The notes beneath the pieces are model-generated. The model did not search any database, was not told where the DNA came from, and saw nothing but the letters and a program-made list of their open reading frames with translations. A DNA stretch of 64,000 nt from Chryseobacterium sp. OV279. Lineage in GTDB: Bacteria > Bacteroidota > Bacteroidia > Flavobacteriales > Weeksellaceae. This document shows, piece by piece, positions 43,182 to 51,591 of the stretch. The translations under genes were made by a program, and so were the position numbers. The stretch lies in assembly GCF_900128945.1 (NCBI RefSeq), contig NZ_FQUD01000002.1, positions 99,175 to 163,174 of the forward strand. The letters are read 5' to 3'. Within the stretch, counting starts at the first letter, position 1. Every line of letters starts with the position of its first letter.

Positions 43182-44897
43182 ATGAAACTTAAAACAAAAC
43201 TCACCCTAGGCGTAGGTCTTTTATTTTTACTGATCGTTCTCATGTCAGTGATCGGATCCGTCTATATCAATAAACTGAAATCGGATACGGAAAAGATCCT
43301 TACGGCCAATTACAACAGTCTGGAGTTTTCCAAAAATATGTTGCTGGCACTGGATAAAATAAGTACGGACAGTGCTATTGCCGTTAATGATTTTCAGAAA
43401 AACAATAAACTGCAGGAGAAAAATCTTACTGAATTTGGCGAAAAGGAAGCGACTCAAAGTCTGAATCTCCATTTCAATAGCTACCTGAAAAAAGCTTCTC
43501 CGGAAAAGGAAAAACTAATACGTGAAGATCTGGCCAAAATCATGTCCCTGAATATGAAAGGGATTGAAAGAAAAAGTGATATCGCCATCATTACTGCTGA
43601 AAATGCCACCTTCTGGATCGTGAGTTTGGGAACAGTTTGTTTTCTGATTGCTTTTACCCTGCTTTTTAATTTGCCACAAACCATTGCAGAACCCATCAAC
43701 CAACTTACATTCAGTATCCGTCAGATTGCGGCTAAAAATTACAGTGAACGGGTACATTTCAAAGGCAGCGAGGAGTTCAACAGTCTTGCAGATTCTTTCA
43801 ACACCATGGCGGAAAAACTTCAGGAGTACGAAAGCAGCAGTCTTTCCAAGCAACTGATGGACAAAAAACGAATTGAAACGCTGGTGAACAATATGCATGA
43901 TGCAGTGATTGGGTTGGATGAAAACCATTTTATCTACATGATCAATGACGAAGCGCTGAAGATCACCGGTCTGCATAAAGAAGAAATCATCGGAAAAACG
44001 GTTCATGAAGTGGCTGTCAATAACGATCTGATACGGGAACTTCTTAAAAATATTGATCATCCGGTGAAAGAACCGATCAAGATTGTTCGGGATCATAAAG
44101 AAAATTATTTTGAACAGGATATTATCCCTATTAATATTGTAAAAACGGGTGAAAAGGAAACCAAATATATCGGGAAAGTGATTCTTCTCCGCAACATTAC
44201 CCCTTTCAAAGAACTTGATTTTGCTAAAACCAATTTCATAGCTACCATTTCACATGAGCTTAAAACACCAATATCTGCCATAAAAATGGGAGTACAGCTA
44301 CTTGGAAACCAAAAATTCGGAGAACTGAATGACCAGCAGAAAGAATTGCTGAAAAGCATCAATGACGATGGTCAAAGGCTATTGAATATTACCGGAGAAC
44401 TGCTGAATCTTTCGCAGGTAGAAACCGGAAATATCCGCCTGACTGTTGAAAAATGTTCACCGAAAGAAGTGGTGCAGGCTGCCGTGAAAAATGTCGAAAA
44501 GCTGGCAGAACAAAAGAATATTCTCATCAATACCGAATATCTTTTAGGCGACAATGATTTTGTGAATGCCGATTTCGATAAAACGGTCTGGGTGATGAAT
44601 AATTTCCTTACCAATGCCGTTAAACATTCTTTCCAGGACGAAAATATCAGTATCACAGTAGAAAAACAGGACTCAATGATTCAGTTCAGCATAACCGATA
44701 CCGGAAGCGGAATTGATGAAAAGTATCACCGCCAGATCTTCGACCGCTATTTTCAGGTGCCGGGAGAACATCAGAACGGAACAGGGCTTGGACTGGCTAT
44801 TTCCAAAAATTTTATAGAAAAGCAAAACGGCGAGATAGGAGTGAAGAGTTCCCCCAATCAGGGAAGTACTTTTTATTTCAGACTGCCGGTGGTTTAA
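43182..44897 (+). CDS. HAMP-PAS sensor histidine kinase partner of short KdpD
   Basis: This 571-residue membrane kinase has helices at about 7-29 and 146-167 flanking a 115-residue periplasmic helical sensor. HAMP follows (about 168-220), then PAS (about 233-345; DAVIGLDENHFIYMINDEA). The dimerisation domain carries the phosphoryl His in ATISHELKTPISAI (about 360), and the ATPase domain has N-box NNFLTNAVKHS, G1 DTGSGI and G2 GTGLGLAIS. It starts 5 bp after the KdpD stop. The cognate regulator is probably the NtrC-type protein at 33773, though this kinase type could also phosphorylate others. Confidence 0.88.
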   Translation: MKLKTKLTLGVGLLFLLIVLMSVIGSVYINKLKSDTEKILTANYNSLEFSKNMLLALDKISTDSAIAVNDFQKNNKLQEKNLTEFGEKEATQSLNLHFNSYLKKASPEKEKLIREDLAKIMSLNMKGIERKSDIAIITAENATFWIVSLGTVCFLIAFTLLFNLPQTIAEPINQLTFSIRQIAAKNYSERVHFKGSEEFNSLADSFNTMAEKLQEYESSSLSKQLMDKKRIETLVNNMHDAVIGLDENHFIYMINDEALKITGLHKEEIIGKTVHEVAVNNDLIRELLKNIDHPVKEPIKIVRDHKENYFEQDIIPINIVKTGEKETKYIGKVILLRNITPFKELDFAKTNFIATISHELKTPISAIKMGVQLLGNQKFGELNDQQKELLKSINDDGQRLLNITGELLNLSQVETGNIRLTVEKCSPKEVVQAAVKNVEKLAEQKNILINTEYLLGDNDFVNADFDKTVWVMNNFLTNAVKHSFQDENISITVEKQDSMIQFSITDTGSGIDEKYHRQIFDRYFQVPGEHQNGTGLGLAISKNFIEKQNGEIGVKSSPNQGSTFYFRLPVV

Positions 44898-44944
44898 ACA
44901 GATTTTAAATAAAATTTTTTAAATTCGAATGAAAATCGCACAAG

Positions 44945-45181
44945 GTGAATACATCAGATTTAAAAGCTGACTTGATCAACAGAATCAGTCAGTTAAAAGA
45001 AAAAAGAATGATGGAGGAGATTCAAAAACTGCTGGATTTTGAATTGAACGAAAACGAATATATTCTTACTGAATCCCAAAAAGAAAGAATTGCTGAAGCA
45101 CAGGCAGAATACAAAAACTCAGCATATCTTACGGAGAATAAAGCCAATCAGGATATTGAAGAATGGCTGGGAGAAAAGTAA
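44945..45181 (+). CDS. Antitoxin-like protein without an adjacent toxin
   Basis: This 78-residue acidic helical protein is read from GTG 44945. A helical N-terminus (MNTSDLKADLINRISQLKE) is followed by a C-terminal EYKNSAYLTENKANQDIEEW. The layout matches the Bacteroidetes antitoxins that precede RelE/ParE toxins, whose C-terminal tail wraps the toxin. The next gene (45219) is not RelE-like, so this is an orphan or the remnant of a pair. The assignment is by pattern only. Confidence 0.55.
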   Translation: MNTSDLKADLINRISQLKEKRMMEEIQKLLDFELNENEYILTESQKERIAEAQAEYKNSAYLTENKANQDIEEWLGEK

Positions 45182-45218
45182 CCTTTATAAATAAGAAGGA
45201 AGGAAAATAAAATTTGAT

Positions 45219-45866
45219 ATGATGAACAGAGTTCCAAAGGTGAAAAAAGTGATGCAGGATCAAAATTCTGAAGCCTGGAAGCAGCTGTGTCTTTATATTG
45301 ATAAAGTGGCGGAAGAAGGACATGAGGAATTTGAACCGAGAACAGGAATTGGTTCAGAATTGTTTCAATTGATCGAAACGCTTCCAAAATCTATTGCCAA
45401 GCTGAAAAAAGTGAAAAAAATGATGCTTTATGGAAGTCATTTAAAGCAGATACCGCCGGAAATAGGCGAAATGGAATCGCTGGAAGAGTTTATTCCTTAT
45501 ACTTCTTATAACCTTATGTGGTTTCCTTATGAAATCATACATTGCAAAAATCTTAAAAGAAGTACGGTGAGTACAAGAGCGCTTTATGGAAATTATAAAT
45601 TCCGGACCCATTTTCCTAATCTATATCAGCTCCCTTTAAGGTATTATGATTCCGAAATTGTAAAATGCAGTATCTGTAAAAATGAAATACCGGAAAATGA
45701 ACCGGATCAGTATTGGATTTCATTACCGATCGCCACAGATGTTCTTCCTTTACTGGTGAATGTATGCTCAGAAAGCTGTAAAGCAAAGATTCCGCAACCT
45801 TCAGAATTATATGTTCAGTTTCCACATAAAGGAGGAGAATTTATAAAGCAACCCAAAAAATATTAA
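45219..45866 (+). CDS. Leucine-rich repeat protein with C-terminal zinc ribbon
   Basis: This 215-residue cytoplasmic protein has two or three LRR-like turns (LPKSIAKLKKVKKMMLYGS, LKQIPPEIGEMESLEEFIP; about 57-100). The C-terminal CSICKNEIPENE and CSESCKAKIP form a CxxC...CxxxC zinc-binding pair (about 149-190). This combination recurs as a small hypothetical protein in flavobacteria and resembles accessory or immunity-type genes, but no role is established. It is followed by three more uncharacterised genes in the same direction. Confidence 0.6.
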   Translation: MMNRVPKVKKVMQDQNSEAWKQLCLYIDKVAEEGHEEFEPRTGIGSELFQLIETLPKSIAKLKKVKKMMLYGSHLKQIPPEIGEMESLEEFIPYTSYNLMWFPYEIIHCKNLKRSTVSTRALYGNYKFRTHFPNLYQLPLRYYDSEIVKCSICKNEIPENEPDQYWISLPIATDVLPLLVNVCSESCKAKIPQPSELYVQFPHKGGEFIKQPKKY

Positions 45867-45892
45867 TTTAATAGCCATTTTGATTTCTACCA

Positions 45893-46372
45893 ATGTCTGA
45901 TCATATCTTCGATTACGTATTACCCGTCTTTGTAGCGGCGCTGGTGATATTTAGGATATTTTGTTATCTTCAGAATAAAAAAATAATCACAAAATACAGG
46001 CAGCCGAGCTCCAGTGAATTGAAAAATATCAGTGGAAAGATTGTTGTAGAAAGTGGTTTTCTACGTAAAAATTTCCGTTATTGTACTTTTCACATTCTGC
46101 TGAATCAAAACTCGGTTTTTTTATTTCCTACGGACTTCTATTTTATTCACAGCCGTTTTATCAATCTGACTTTTAATTCTGATAAGAGAAACACGAAAAA
46201 TCCTACAGGGCTCAGAGAATTTAGTTTCAGTAATGATTCTGTTGTTTTAATCTCTTATCCCGATTTTCTGGTTAACAGGAAACGAACGATCTATCTACAG
46301 CACCTTACACCTGACCAGATCAAGCTTTTTCAGGAAGCTTTAAAGAATAGAATGCCTTCTGCCTTGCATTAG
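45893..46372 (+). CDS. Membrane-anchored protein of unknown function
   Basis: This 159-residue protein has one N-terminal membrane helix (about 6-24) and then a basic, strand-rich domain (KIVVESGFLRKNFRYCTFHI, NQNSVFLFPTDFYFIHSRF) that may adopt a PH-like fold. It ends with a helix (TPDQIKLFQEALKNRM). No motif is recognised. The spacing of 26 bp from the LRR gene suggests co-transcription. Confidence 0.5.
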   Translation: MSDHIFDYVLPVFVAALVIFRIFCYLQNKKIITKYRQPSSSELKNISGKIVVESGFLRKNFRYCTFHILLNQNSVFLFPTDFYFIHSRFINLTFNSDKRNTKNPTGLREFSFSNDSVVLISYPDFLVNRKRTIYLQHLTPDQIKLFQEALKNRMPSALH

Positions 46373-46410
46373 TAAAATTCTTTTAAATTTACAGCTTAAC
46401 AAAACATTCC

Positions 46411-47853
46411 ATGAAAAGACCAATCAGTCTGTTATTATTCCTGTTCTTTTTCTCTGTCTACTCTCAGGTTTCTGATAAAACAGCAGCTATTATAAAACCT
46501 CTTGAAAAAAATAAATTATTCTATACAGGGAGTGATGGAGAAATGAAAAAAGTTGAAAAATTATTGTTAAAAAAAGCGAGTACGGAAGAACTTGTGTTCT
46601 TAGCAGAGAAAGGCGAAAATGTTTATATTAAGGCAACAGCCATTGATGTTCTGGCTAAGAAAAAAGAAGGTGATAAAATACTCGAAATTTTTAAAAAAAA
46701 TCTTCATTCAAAAGAGAAATTGACTTATAGAACGGATTGTCTTGTAGATGATTATCTTTTGTCTGTCCATATTTTTGAATCAGTTTCTGTAGGGTCTAAT
46801 TTTTCAGAAAAAGAAAAAGAGAATCTTGAAAGGAAAATGGAATATCTCGCGCTGAATGCATATCCTATTAACATGGAGCTTCTGGAAGCCTTGGCCTATG
46901 GCCTACCGATGAATAATGATATCTATACCAAAATCAGAAAGATAGTGGTGGATACAAAATCACCAGAACTGCTTGCAACCCTTGCAAAATATAAAAATCC
47001 AAATGATATAGAACTGATCAAAAGCTTTGGATTGAGCGCGTATTCTGCTATTGAGAAATTCCCTGATCCAAAATTTCTTCCGTTTATAAAAGAAAATATT
47101 AAGGATTCCCTGGATTTTCATGTGATGTTTGCGCTATCCAAATTTTGCAGTGAAGAGGCCAAAGAAATTGTGATCAAAGCGATTGCGCTGGATAAGAAAC
47201 AGAGTGAAAAAAATGATTGCGGCAACGGATGCCTTTCCACGATTTATCAGCATATTTATATGGAAAGATGCAAACTTTACTATCCTTTATTGGCAGATCT
47301 GTGGCTAACAGATAAAATTATATCTTTTGATATTCTGGACGATTATGAAAAAAAGCATACCCAAAAAGAAACAGCAAAATTTCTGCTTGATGGGTTTTTG
47401 CTGCCCGGGGAAGCGGAAGTTATTGCGGTTAATCGATTTGATATGGACGACCATGTCATGGATAATGCCTCTAGTGATATGACCTTTGACAGTGGTTTGA
47501 GGCTTGTCAAACTGTTGGAAAGAACTAAAAAGATATCGAGGGAAGCTTATGAAAAAGGACTGAGAAATTCTCTTCCGTATATGGATCCTCTCAGATTTCC
47601 CAGTTTTATATCCCAACTGAAAGATCATGCTTCAGTTTTGCAAAATAAAGATTTCCTGCTGAACCAACTGAAAAATAATGAAAATCCTTACGAACTGCTT
47701 TTTCTCATGAAAGGGATAAAAATGCTTAAGGATAAAAACCTTTTCAATGAAGGAGCTGTCATTGTAGTCAGCAGAAAAGCGGAATTTAAAAAGTTTCCGG
47801 TCTGGGAAGAAAAATACAGAAGTTTTATCAAAGAAAATAACATCAAAGAATAA
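46411..47853 (+). CDS. Exported helical-repeat protein of unknown function
   Basis: This 480-residue protein has a signal peptide (MKRPISLLLFLFFFSVYSQ). It is almost entirely helical, with HEAT-like spacing (EELVFLAEKGENVYIKATAID, LLATLAKYKNPNDIELIKSF) suggesting a periplasmic solenoid for protein binding. Three cysteines cluster at DCGNGC and near RC. No catalytic motif was seen. The next gene starts 7 bp after its stop, so the two exported proteins probably function together. Confidence 0.55.
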   Translation: MKRPISLLLFLFFFSVYSQVSDKTAAIIKPLEKNKLFYTGSDGEMKKVEKLLLKKASTEELVFLAEKGENVYIKATAIDVLAKKKEGDKILEIFKKNLHSKEKLTYRTDCLVDDYLLSVHIFESVSVGSNFSEKEKENLERKMEYLALNAYPINMELLEALAYGLPMNNDIYTKIRKIVVDTKSPELLATLAKYKNPNDIELIKSFGLSAYSAIEKFPDPKFLPFIKENIKDSLDFHVMFALSKFCSEEAKEIVIKAIALDKKQSEKNDCGNGCLSTIYQHIYMERCKLYYPLLADLWLTDKIISFDILDDYEKKHTQKETAKFLLDGFLLPGEAEVIAVNRFDMDDHVMDNASSDMTFDSGLRLVKLLERTKKISREAYEKGLRNSLPYMDPLRFPSFISQLKDHASVLQNKDFLLNQLKNNENPYELLFLMKGIKMLKDKNLFNEGAVIVVSRKAEFKKFPVWEEKYRSFIKENNIKE

Positions 47854-47860
47854 TTGAACA

Positions 47861-48322
47861 ATGAATACGATAAAAATCTTTTTGATCAGTCTGTTTTGTA
47901 TCTTTCTCCACACGCAGGTGTCGGGACAGGCTTTTAAACTGGAAGAGCTTGCGAGATTTAACCAATTGAGTATGGCTGCTTTTAAAACAGAAATTAAGAC
48001 ACATCAATATACGTTCTACGACAAAACAGAAAGCCCTGTATTCATTCTGTTTGAGTATGACAGTCCGGGTTATATCTACAAGATCGGAAAATTTGAATAT
48101 ACGGAGGAAAAATCTCAGGACAATATAGAGTTTCAGTTCAAGGATAAAAAAGAGCATGATGCCTACATAAAAACAATGCTTGCAGCAGGCTATAAACAGA
48201 CCGAAAAAGGAAAGATTATGACCGGAGAAATCTATGTGGATTACTTTAAAAATAAAGCACAGATCCGAATGGTTTATCCTAAAACTTCACGGGACAACTA
48301 TACGATTCTCGTTTTTAAATAA
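47861..48322 (+). CDS. Small exported protein coupled to the helical-repeat protein
   Basis: This 153-residue protein has a signal peptide (MNTIKIFLISLFCIFLHTQVSGQ). The mature part alternates helices and strands (EELARFNQLSMAAFKTEIK, DAYIKTMLAAGYKQTEKGK) in a layout reminiscent of two small alpha/beta repeats. Function is unknown. It is 7 bp downstream of the helical-repeat gene. Confidence 0.55.
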   Translation: MNTIKIFLISLFCIFLHTQVSGQAFKLEELARFNQLSMAAFKTEIKTHQYTFYDKTESPVFILFEYDSPGYIYKIGKFEYTEEKSQDNIEFQFKDKKEHDAYIKTMLAAGYKQTEKGKIMTGEIYVDYFKNKAQIRMVYPKTSRDNYTILVFK

Positions 48323-48367
48323 ACCGGTTTTCAATAAGGGCTAAATCTGGATTAAAACTAAAAAGCT

Positions 48368-48772
48368 ATGCTGGGATTCTTCATTTATGTATTACTGGTC
48401 TTTGCTGCAGCGAATTTATATTATTTCTTATTTTCAAATAATCCAGGCTGGAAAAGGATGATGCTGTATGTCGTGCTTCCTTTCTCAGCTCTTCTTTTGG
48501 TTACTGACATATTTTTAAGCCTTATAGATTCTGATGATCTGGTGCGTAATACCGGAGACTTCTTTATATTCCTTTTGTTTTCCAATATTTTGCTGGCCGG
48601 TTTTGCTTTTTTTCTTTTGGTAATTCATAATACGGTTACCGGGATGTTTTCGTCAGCTAAAAGCTATGGGACTTACGTTTTTGTATTTACGGTGACAGCA
48701 TTTTTTGGATGTCCTTTGCTTGCTTTTGTTTTATATGCGTTGGTATCACTTATTTTTGGACTCGGATCATAG
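48368..48772 (+). CDS. Four-helix inner-membrane protein of unknown function
   Basis: This 134-residue, strongly hydrophobic protein has four predicted membrane helices (about 2-22, 29-50, 61-87 and 101-130) and short loops (FSNNPGWKRM, DSDDLVRNTGD). No family is recognised. It ends the plus-strand series; a perfect bidirectional terminator follows. Confidence 0.5.
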   Translation: MLGFFIYVLLVFAAANLYYFLFSNNPGWKRMMLYVVLPFSALLLVTDIFLSLIDSDDLVRNTGDFFIFLLFSNILLAGFAFFLLVIHNTVTGMFSSAKSYGTYVFVFTVTAFFGCPLLAFVLYALVSLIFGLGS

Positions 48773-48780
48773 GAATAGAA

Positions 48781-48808
48781 AAGAGCTGTGAACAAAATCA
48801 CAGCTCTT
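48781..48808. terminator. Bidirectional terminator between convergent genes
   Basis: AAGAGCTGTGA and TCACAGCTCTT form an 11-bp perfect stem with an ACAAAA loop, located between the stops at 48772 and 48833. Confidence 0.75.
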
Positions 48809-48832
48809 GTAGATATAAAAAAGATGATGAGT

Positions 48833-51301
48833 TTAATTTTTTATGAATTTCTGAACCATCGTTTTGTCTTTGCTGAATAGTTTAATGATGTAATTTCCTT
48901 TGGCCAGTTCAGAAACATTCACAGCATCACCTTTTACGCTTTTCGTATTCATAATTCTTCCGGCTGCATCATAAATTTCAGCTTTGATGATCTCTTCACC
49001 GGATTTGATGTGAAGAATATCCTGTACCGGATTGGGATAAATACTTAGATTTCCCTTGTCACTTTTAGTTTCTGCCGTAGCCAGTATGCCTCTGACAGCC
49101 GTTGTATAAGTATTTGTAATAATCGGGGCATTATAATCAAAATAAATATCGGCGGTATTGCTGAATACATCACCGGATGTCAATGTAGATTTCGTTTTGA
49201 TTTTGAAAGAAATATATCCGTCGTTATTGGCGTCATCAAACGGAAGCTGGATATTCTGGAAAATAAATTCTGCCATATTGGTTCCGGACATTCTCGTTAC
49301 AAAACTGTGGCTTGCGCTTAATGGCATTAATGTAGAAATATCAAATTTGGAAGCATCAATCACATCTTTTACTACGATATTTCTTGCATTGGCAGTTCCG
49401 TTATTTTCAAAGCGGATCAGGTAATGAACGTAATCTCCCACCTGAGTCTGTGCGATCATCGTCCCTTCAAGACAGGTTTTATCATTTGGATCCAGAGAAT
49501 TCACCACCGTTTGGTTCAGGGTAAACGTATTGTCAGTAGGCGTATCATCCGGCGCTCCGTTGATCTGTGCAGTATAATGCAGGATGTCACCGTCATGTAA
49601 AGGCGGGGTATCTGTAGGGGTATTCATTTCAAATTTAGCCTTGATTTCTCTTGTTTCAAAAGGAAGAAGACCCGTGAAATTCCAGTTCAGATTTCCGGTT
49701 GACTGTGAATTTGGAGTTACTGTAGCATTCATAAAATCCATCACGCTGTCATTGAAACTGAATCCAATGGTTCCGGACTGCATGGTTGTTCCTTTATTTT
49801 TGAAAACAATTTTGTAATCCGATTCAAATCCCGGTACTGCGGAATCCAGAGGGATAATGACAATTTCAAGATCCGGATGAGAACCGTTTGCTGTCATGCA
49901 GAAATCCCTGGTCAATGGACTTGCCTGTGAAGGAAAATTCGCAGTGGAAGACAATGGAGAAATGTTGAAATAAGTAGGGTTTTCAAGAACCGGTGTCAAG
50001 GTATATAATCCTGCCGGTACCGGAATAGAGTAGTTTCCGGAATAGTCTGCAATGATACTTCCCGTAGTTCCGCCTCCTGAAATATTGATTTTCTGGAAAG
50101 CTTTATTTAAATCTGCCGGATCGCAGCCGTTTCCATTAAGGTCATATTTGGTATTGCCTTTAACGGTATAAAATGTACCGCCTGGAGTGAACGAGCAGTA
50201 AGAGTTTACCGTTACATTATTGTATCCGTACGTTGCATTTTGGCTTATGATATTGTTCATTTCTGAATCATCACAACAGATATAACTTAAATTGGGGTTG
50301 TTTTGATAACCTCCGCTCGTAAATCTTCCGTTTTTTATAAACAGGCTCTGTAAATTGTTGTTTGGAACATTGAGTGAATTCAGGGCTGTGTTGTGGCTGA
50401 TGTCAAGAGAAGTCAGCTGGTTGTTATTCAGGAAAAGCGTATTCAGTAAAGGCACAACTGAAAGATCAATACTTGTGAGCTGGTTATTCAGTATCCTCAG
50501 ATAAGTTAAGATCGGACTCTGACTTAAATTAATCGTAGAAAGACTGTTATAACTGGCTTCCAGTGTTTTTAATTTAGGCGTATTCTGAAGATTAATGGAG
50601 GTAAGTTGGTTGGCTGAGCATACAACGTCTTCAAGTTTTGTTAAGTTACTCAAATCAAGATTCGTCAATGAATTTCCGGAAATATTAAAGCGATACAGAT
50701 CAACCAGCGAGCTTAGATTGATGCTGGAGATGTCATTGTTGCTGCAGAGCAAAAACTTCATCGTTGTACTTCCTGAATAATTAATGGTCTGTACCTTTCC
50801 TCCCGTACACGTCAGAATATTCATTTTCGGAAGATTGGAAATATCGAGATTGACAATTTTAGCATTGGATACATTGATGTTTTCAAGAAGAGGGCAACCT
50901 GTAAAATTGGCGGCAGTCATATTGACGTTATTCGTGAAACTTACCAGTGCAAGCTTCGGCATCCCGCTCACATCTGTAGAAAGCATGTTCGGACAGTTCG
51001 ATACTTCCAGATATTCCAGATTCGTAAATGATTTTACACCTTCTATGGAAGAGATCTGAAACGAACCGTTGTTGGAGCTATAAATATTGATATTCCGGAT
51101 GTTGAGGGCTTCAGAAACCTGTATTTCGCCGTCATTATTGGTGTCGATATTGATCCATTGTCCTGCAAGATTTTGGGTGATTTGGTTAGTAGCATTTCCC
51201 GAAAGCAGTTTAGCTTTAAAAACCGGATCCGAAATGCTGACAATCTGTGCAACGACAGATAAATGTGCAATGAACAGCACAAAAAAGTAGATTTTTTTCA
51301 T
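48833..51301 (-). CDS. Leucine-rich repeat surface protein with T9SS sorting domain (1)
   Basis: This 822-residue protein has a signal peptide, then an EF-hand-like DTNNDGEIQVSEAL (about 53-66). About twelve internalin-like leucine-rich repeats follow (LTNLDLSNLTKLEDV, LTSLDISHNTALNSL; about 85-340), then Ig/DUF11-like domains with DPNDKTCLEG and YFDYNAPIITN. A C-terminal type-A T9SS signal beginning YPNPVQDILHI ends in VQKFIKN. It is probably exported by the gliding (type IX) system and held or released at the cell surface to bind a ligand. It is the twin of the gene at 51592. Confidence 0.88.
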   Translation of the reverse strand: MKKIYFFVLFIAHLSVVAQIVSISDPVFKAKLLSGNATNQITQNLAGQWINIDTNNDGEIQVSEALNIRNINIYSSNNGSFQISSIEGVKSFTNLEYLEVSNCPNMLSTDVSGMPKLALVSFTNNVNMTAANFTGCPLLENINVSNAKIVNLDISNLPKMNILTCTGGKVQTINYSGSTTMKFLLCSNNDISSINLSSLVDLYRFNISGNSLTNLDLSNLTKLEDVVCSANQLTSINLQNTPKLKTLEASYNSLSTINLSQSPILTYLRILNNQLTSIDLSVVPLLNTLFLNNNQLTSLDISHNTALNSLNVPNNNLQSLFIKNGRFTSGGYQNNPNLSYICCDDSEMNNIISQNATYGYNNVTVNSYCSFTPGGTFYTVKGNTKYDLNGNGCDPADLNKAFQKINISGGGTTGSIIADYSGNYSIPVPAGLYTLTPVLENPTYFNISPLSSTANFPSQASPLTRDFCMTANGSHPDLEIVIIPLDSAVPGFESDYKIVFKNKGTTMQSGTIGFSFNDSVMDFMNATVTPNSQSTGNLNWNFTGLLPFETREIKAKFEMNTPTDTPPLHDGDILHYTAQINGAPDDTPTDNTFTLNQTVVNSLDPNDKTCLEGTMIAQTQVGDYVHYLIRFENNGTANARNIVVKDVIDASKFDISTLMPLSASHSFVTRMSGTNMAEFIFQNIQLPFDDANNDGYISFKIKTKSTLTSGDVFSNTADIYFDYNAPIITNTYTTAVRGILATAETKSDKGNLSIYPNPVQDILHIKSGEEIIKAEIYDAAGRIMNTKSVKGDAVNVSELAKGNYIIKLFSKDKTMVQKFIKN

Positions 51302-51492
51302 GGTTTGGTGATATTAGTTGTGTAAATATATAAAAAATAATATTGCGAAAAATAATTACTTTTTGGTTTTTAATTAATTATATAATGATGTTTTTATTGA
51401 TTTTAATTAAATTAAATTCTTTGAATTGATTATTTGTGTTAATTTTTTTCAAATGATAATTTGAATACTTTTTGAATCTGAATCGTTCTGCA

Positions 51493-51525
51493 AACCATGT
51501 CAAGGTTCAAAACCTTGACATGGTT
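51493..51525. repeat. 33-nt perfect hairpin repeat, copy 2
   Basis: AACCATGTCAAGGTT and AACCTTGACATGGTT form a 15-bp perfect stem with a CAA loop. It differs from 7199-7231 at one base. The rest of the 290-bp gap is AT-rich and may hold the promoter of the downstream LRR gene, though no TAnnTTTG box was found. Confidence 0.75.
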
Positions 51526-51540
51526 ATTAGCTAAAACAAA

Positions 51541-51567
51541 AAAAGCTGTGAGATTCTCACAGCTTTT
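51541..51567 (-). terminator. Terminator of LRR protein gene 2
   Basis: On the minus strand AAAAGCTGTGAG and CTCACAGCTTTT form a 12-bp perfect stem with a 3-nt loop and lead into more T's. Confidence 0.8.
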
Positions 51568-51591
51568 AAAGTATAATAACGTCAATTACTT

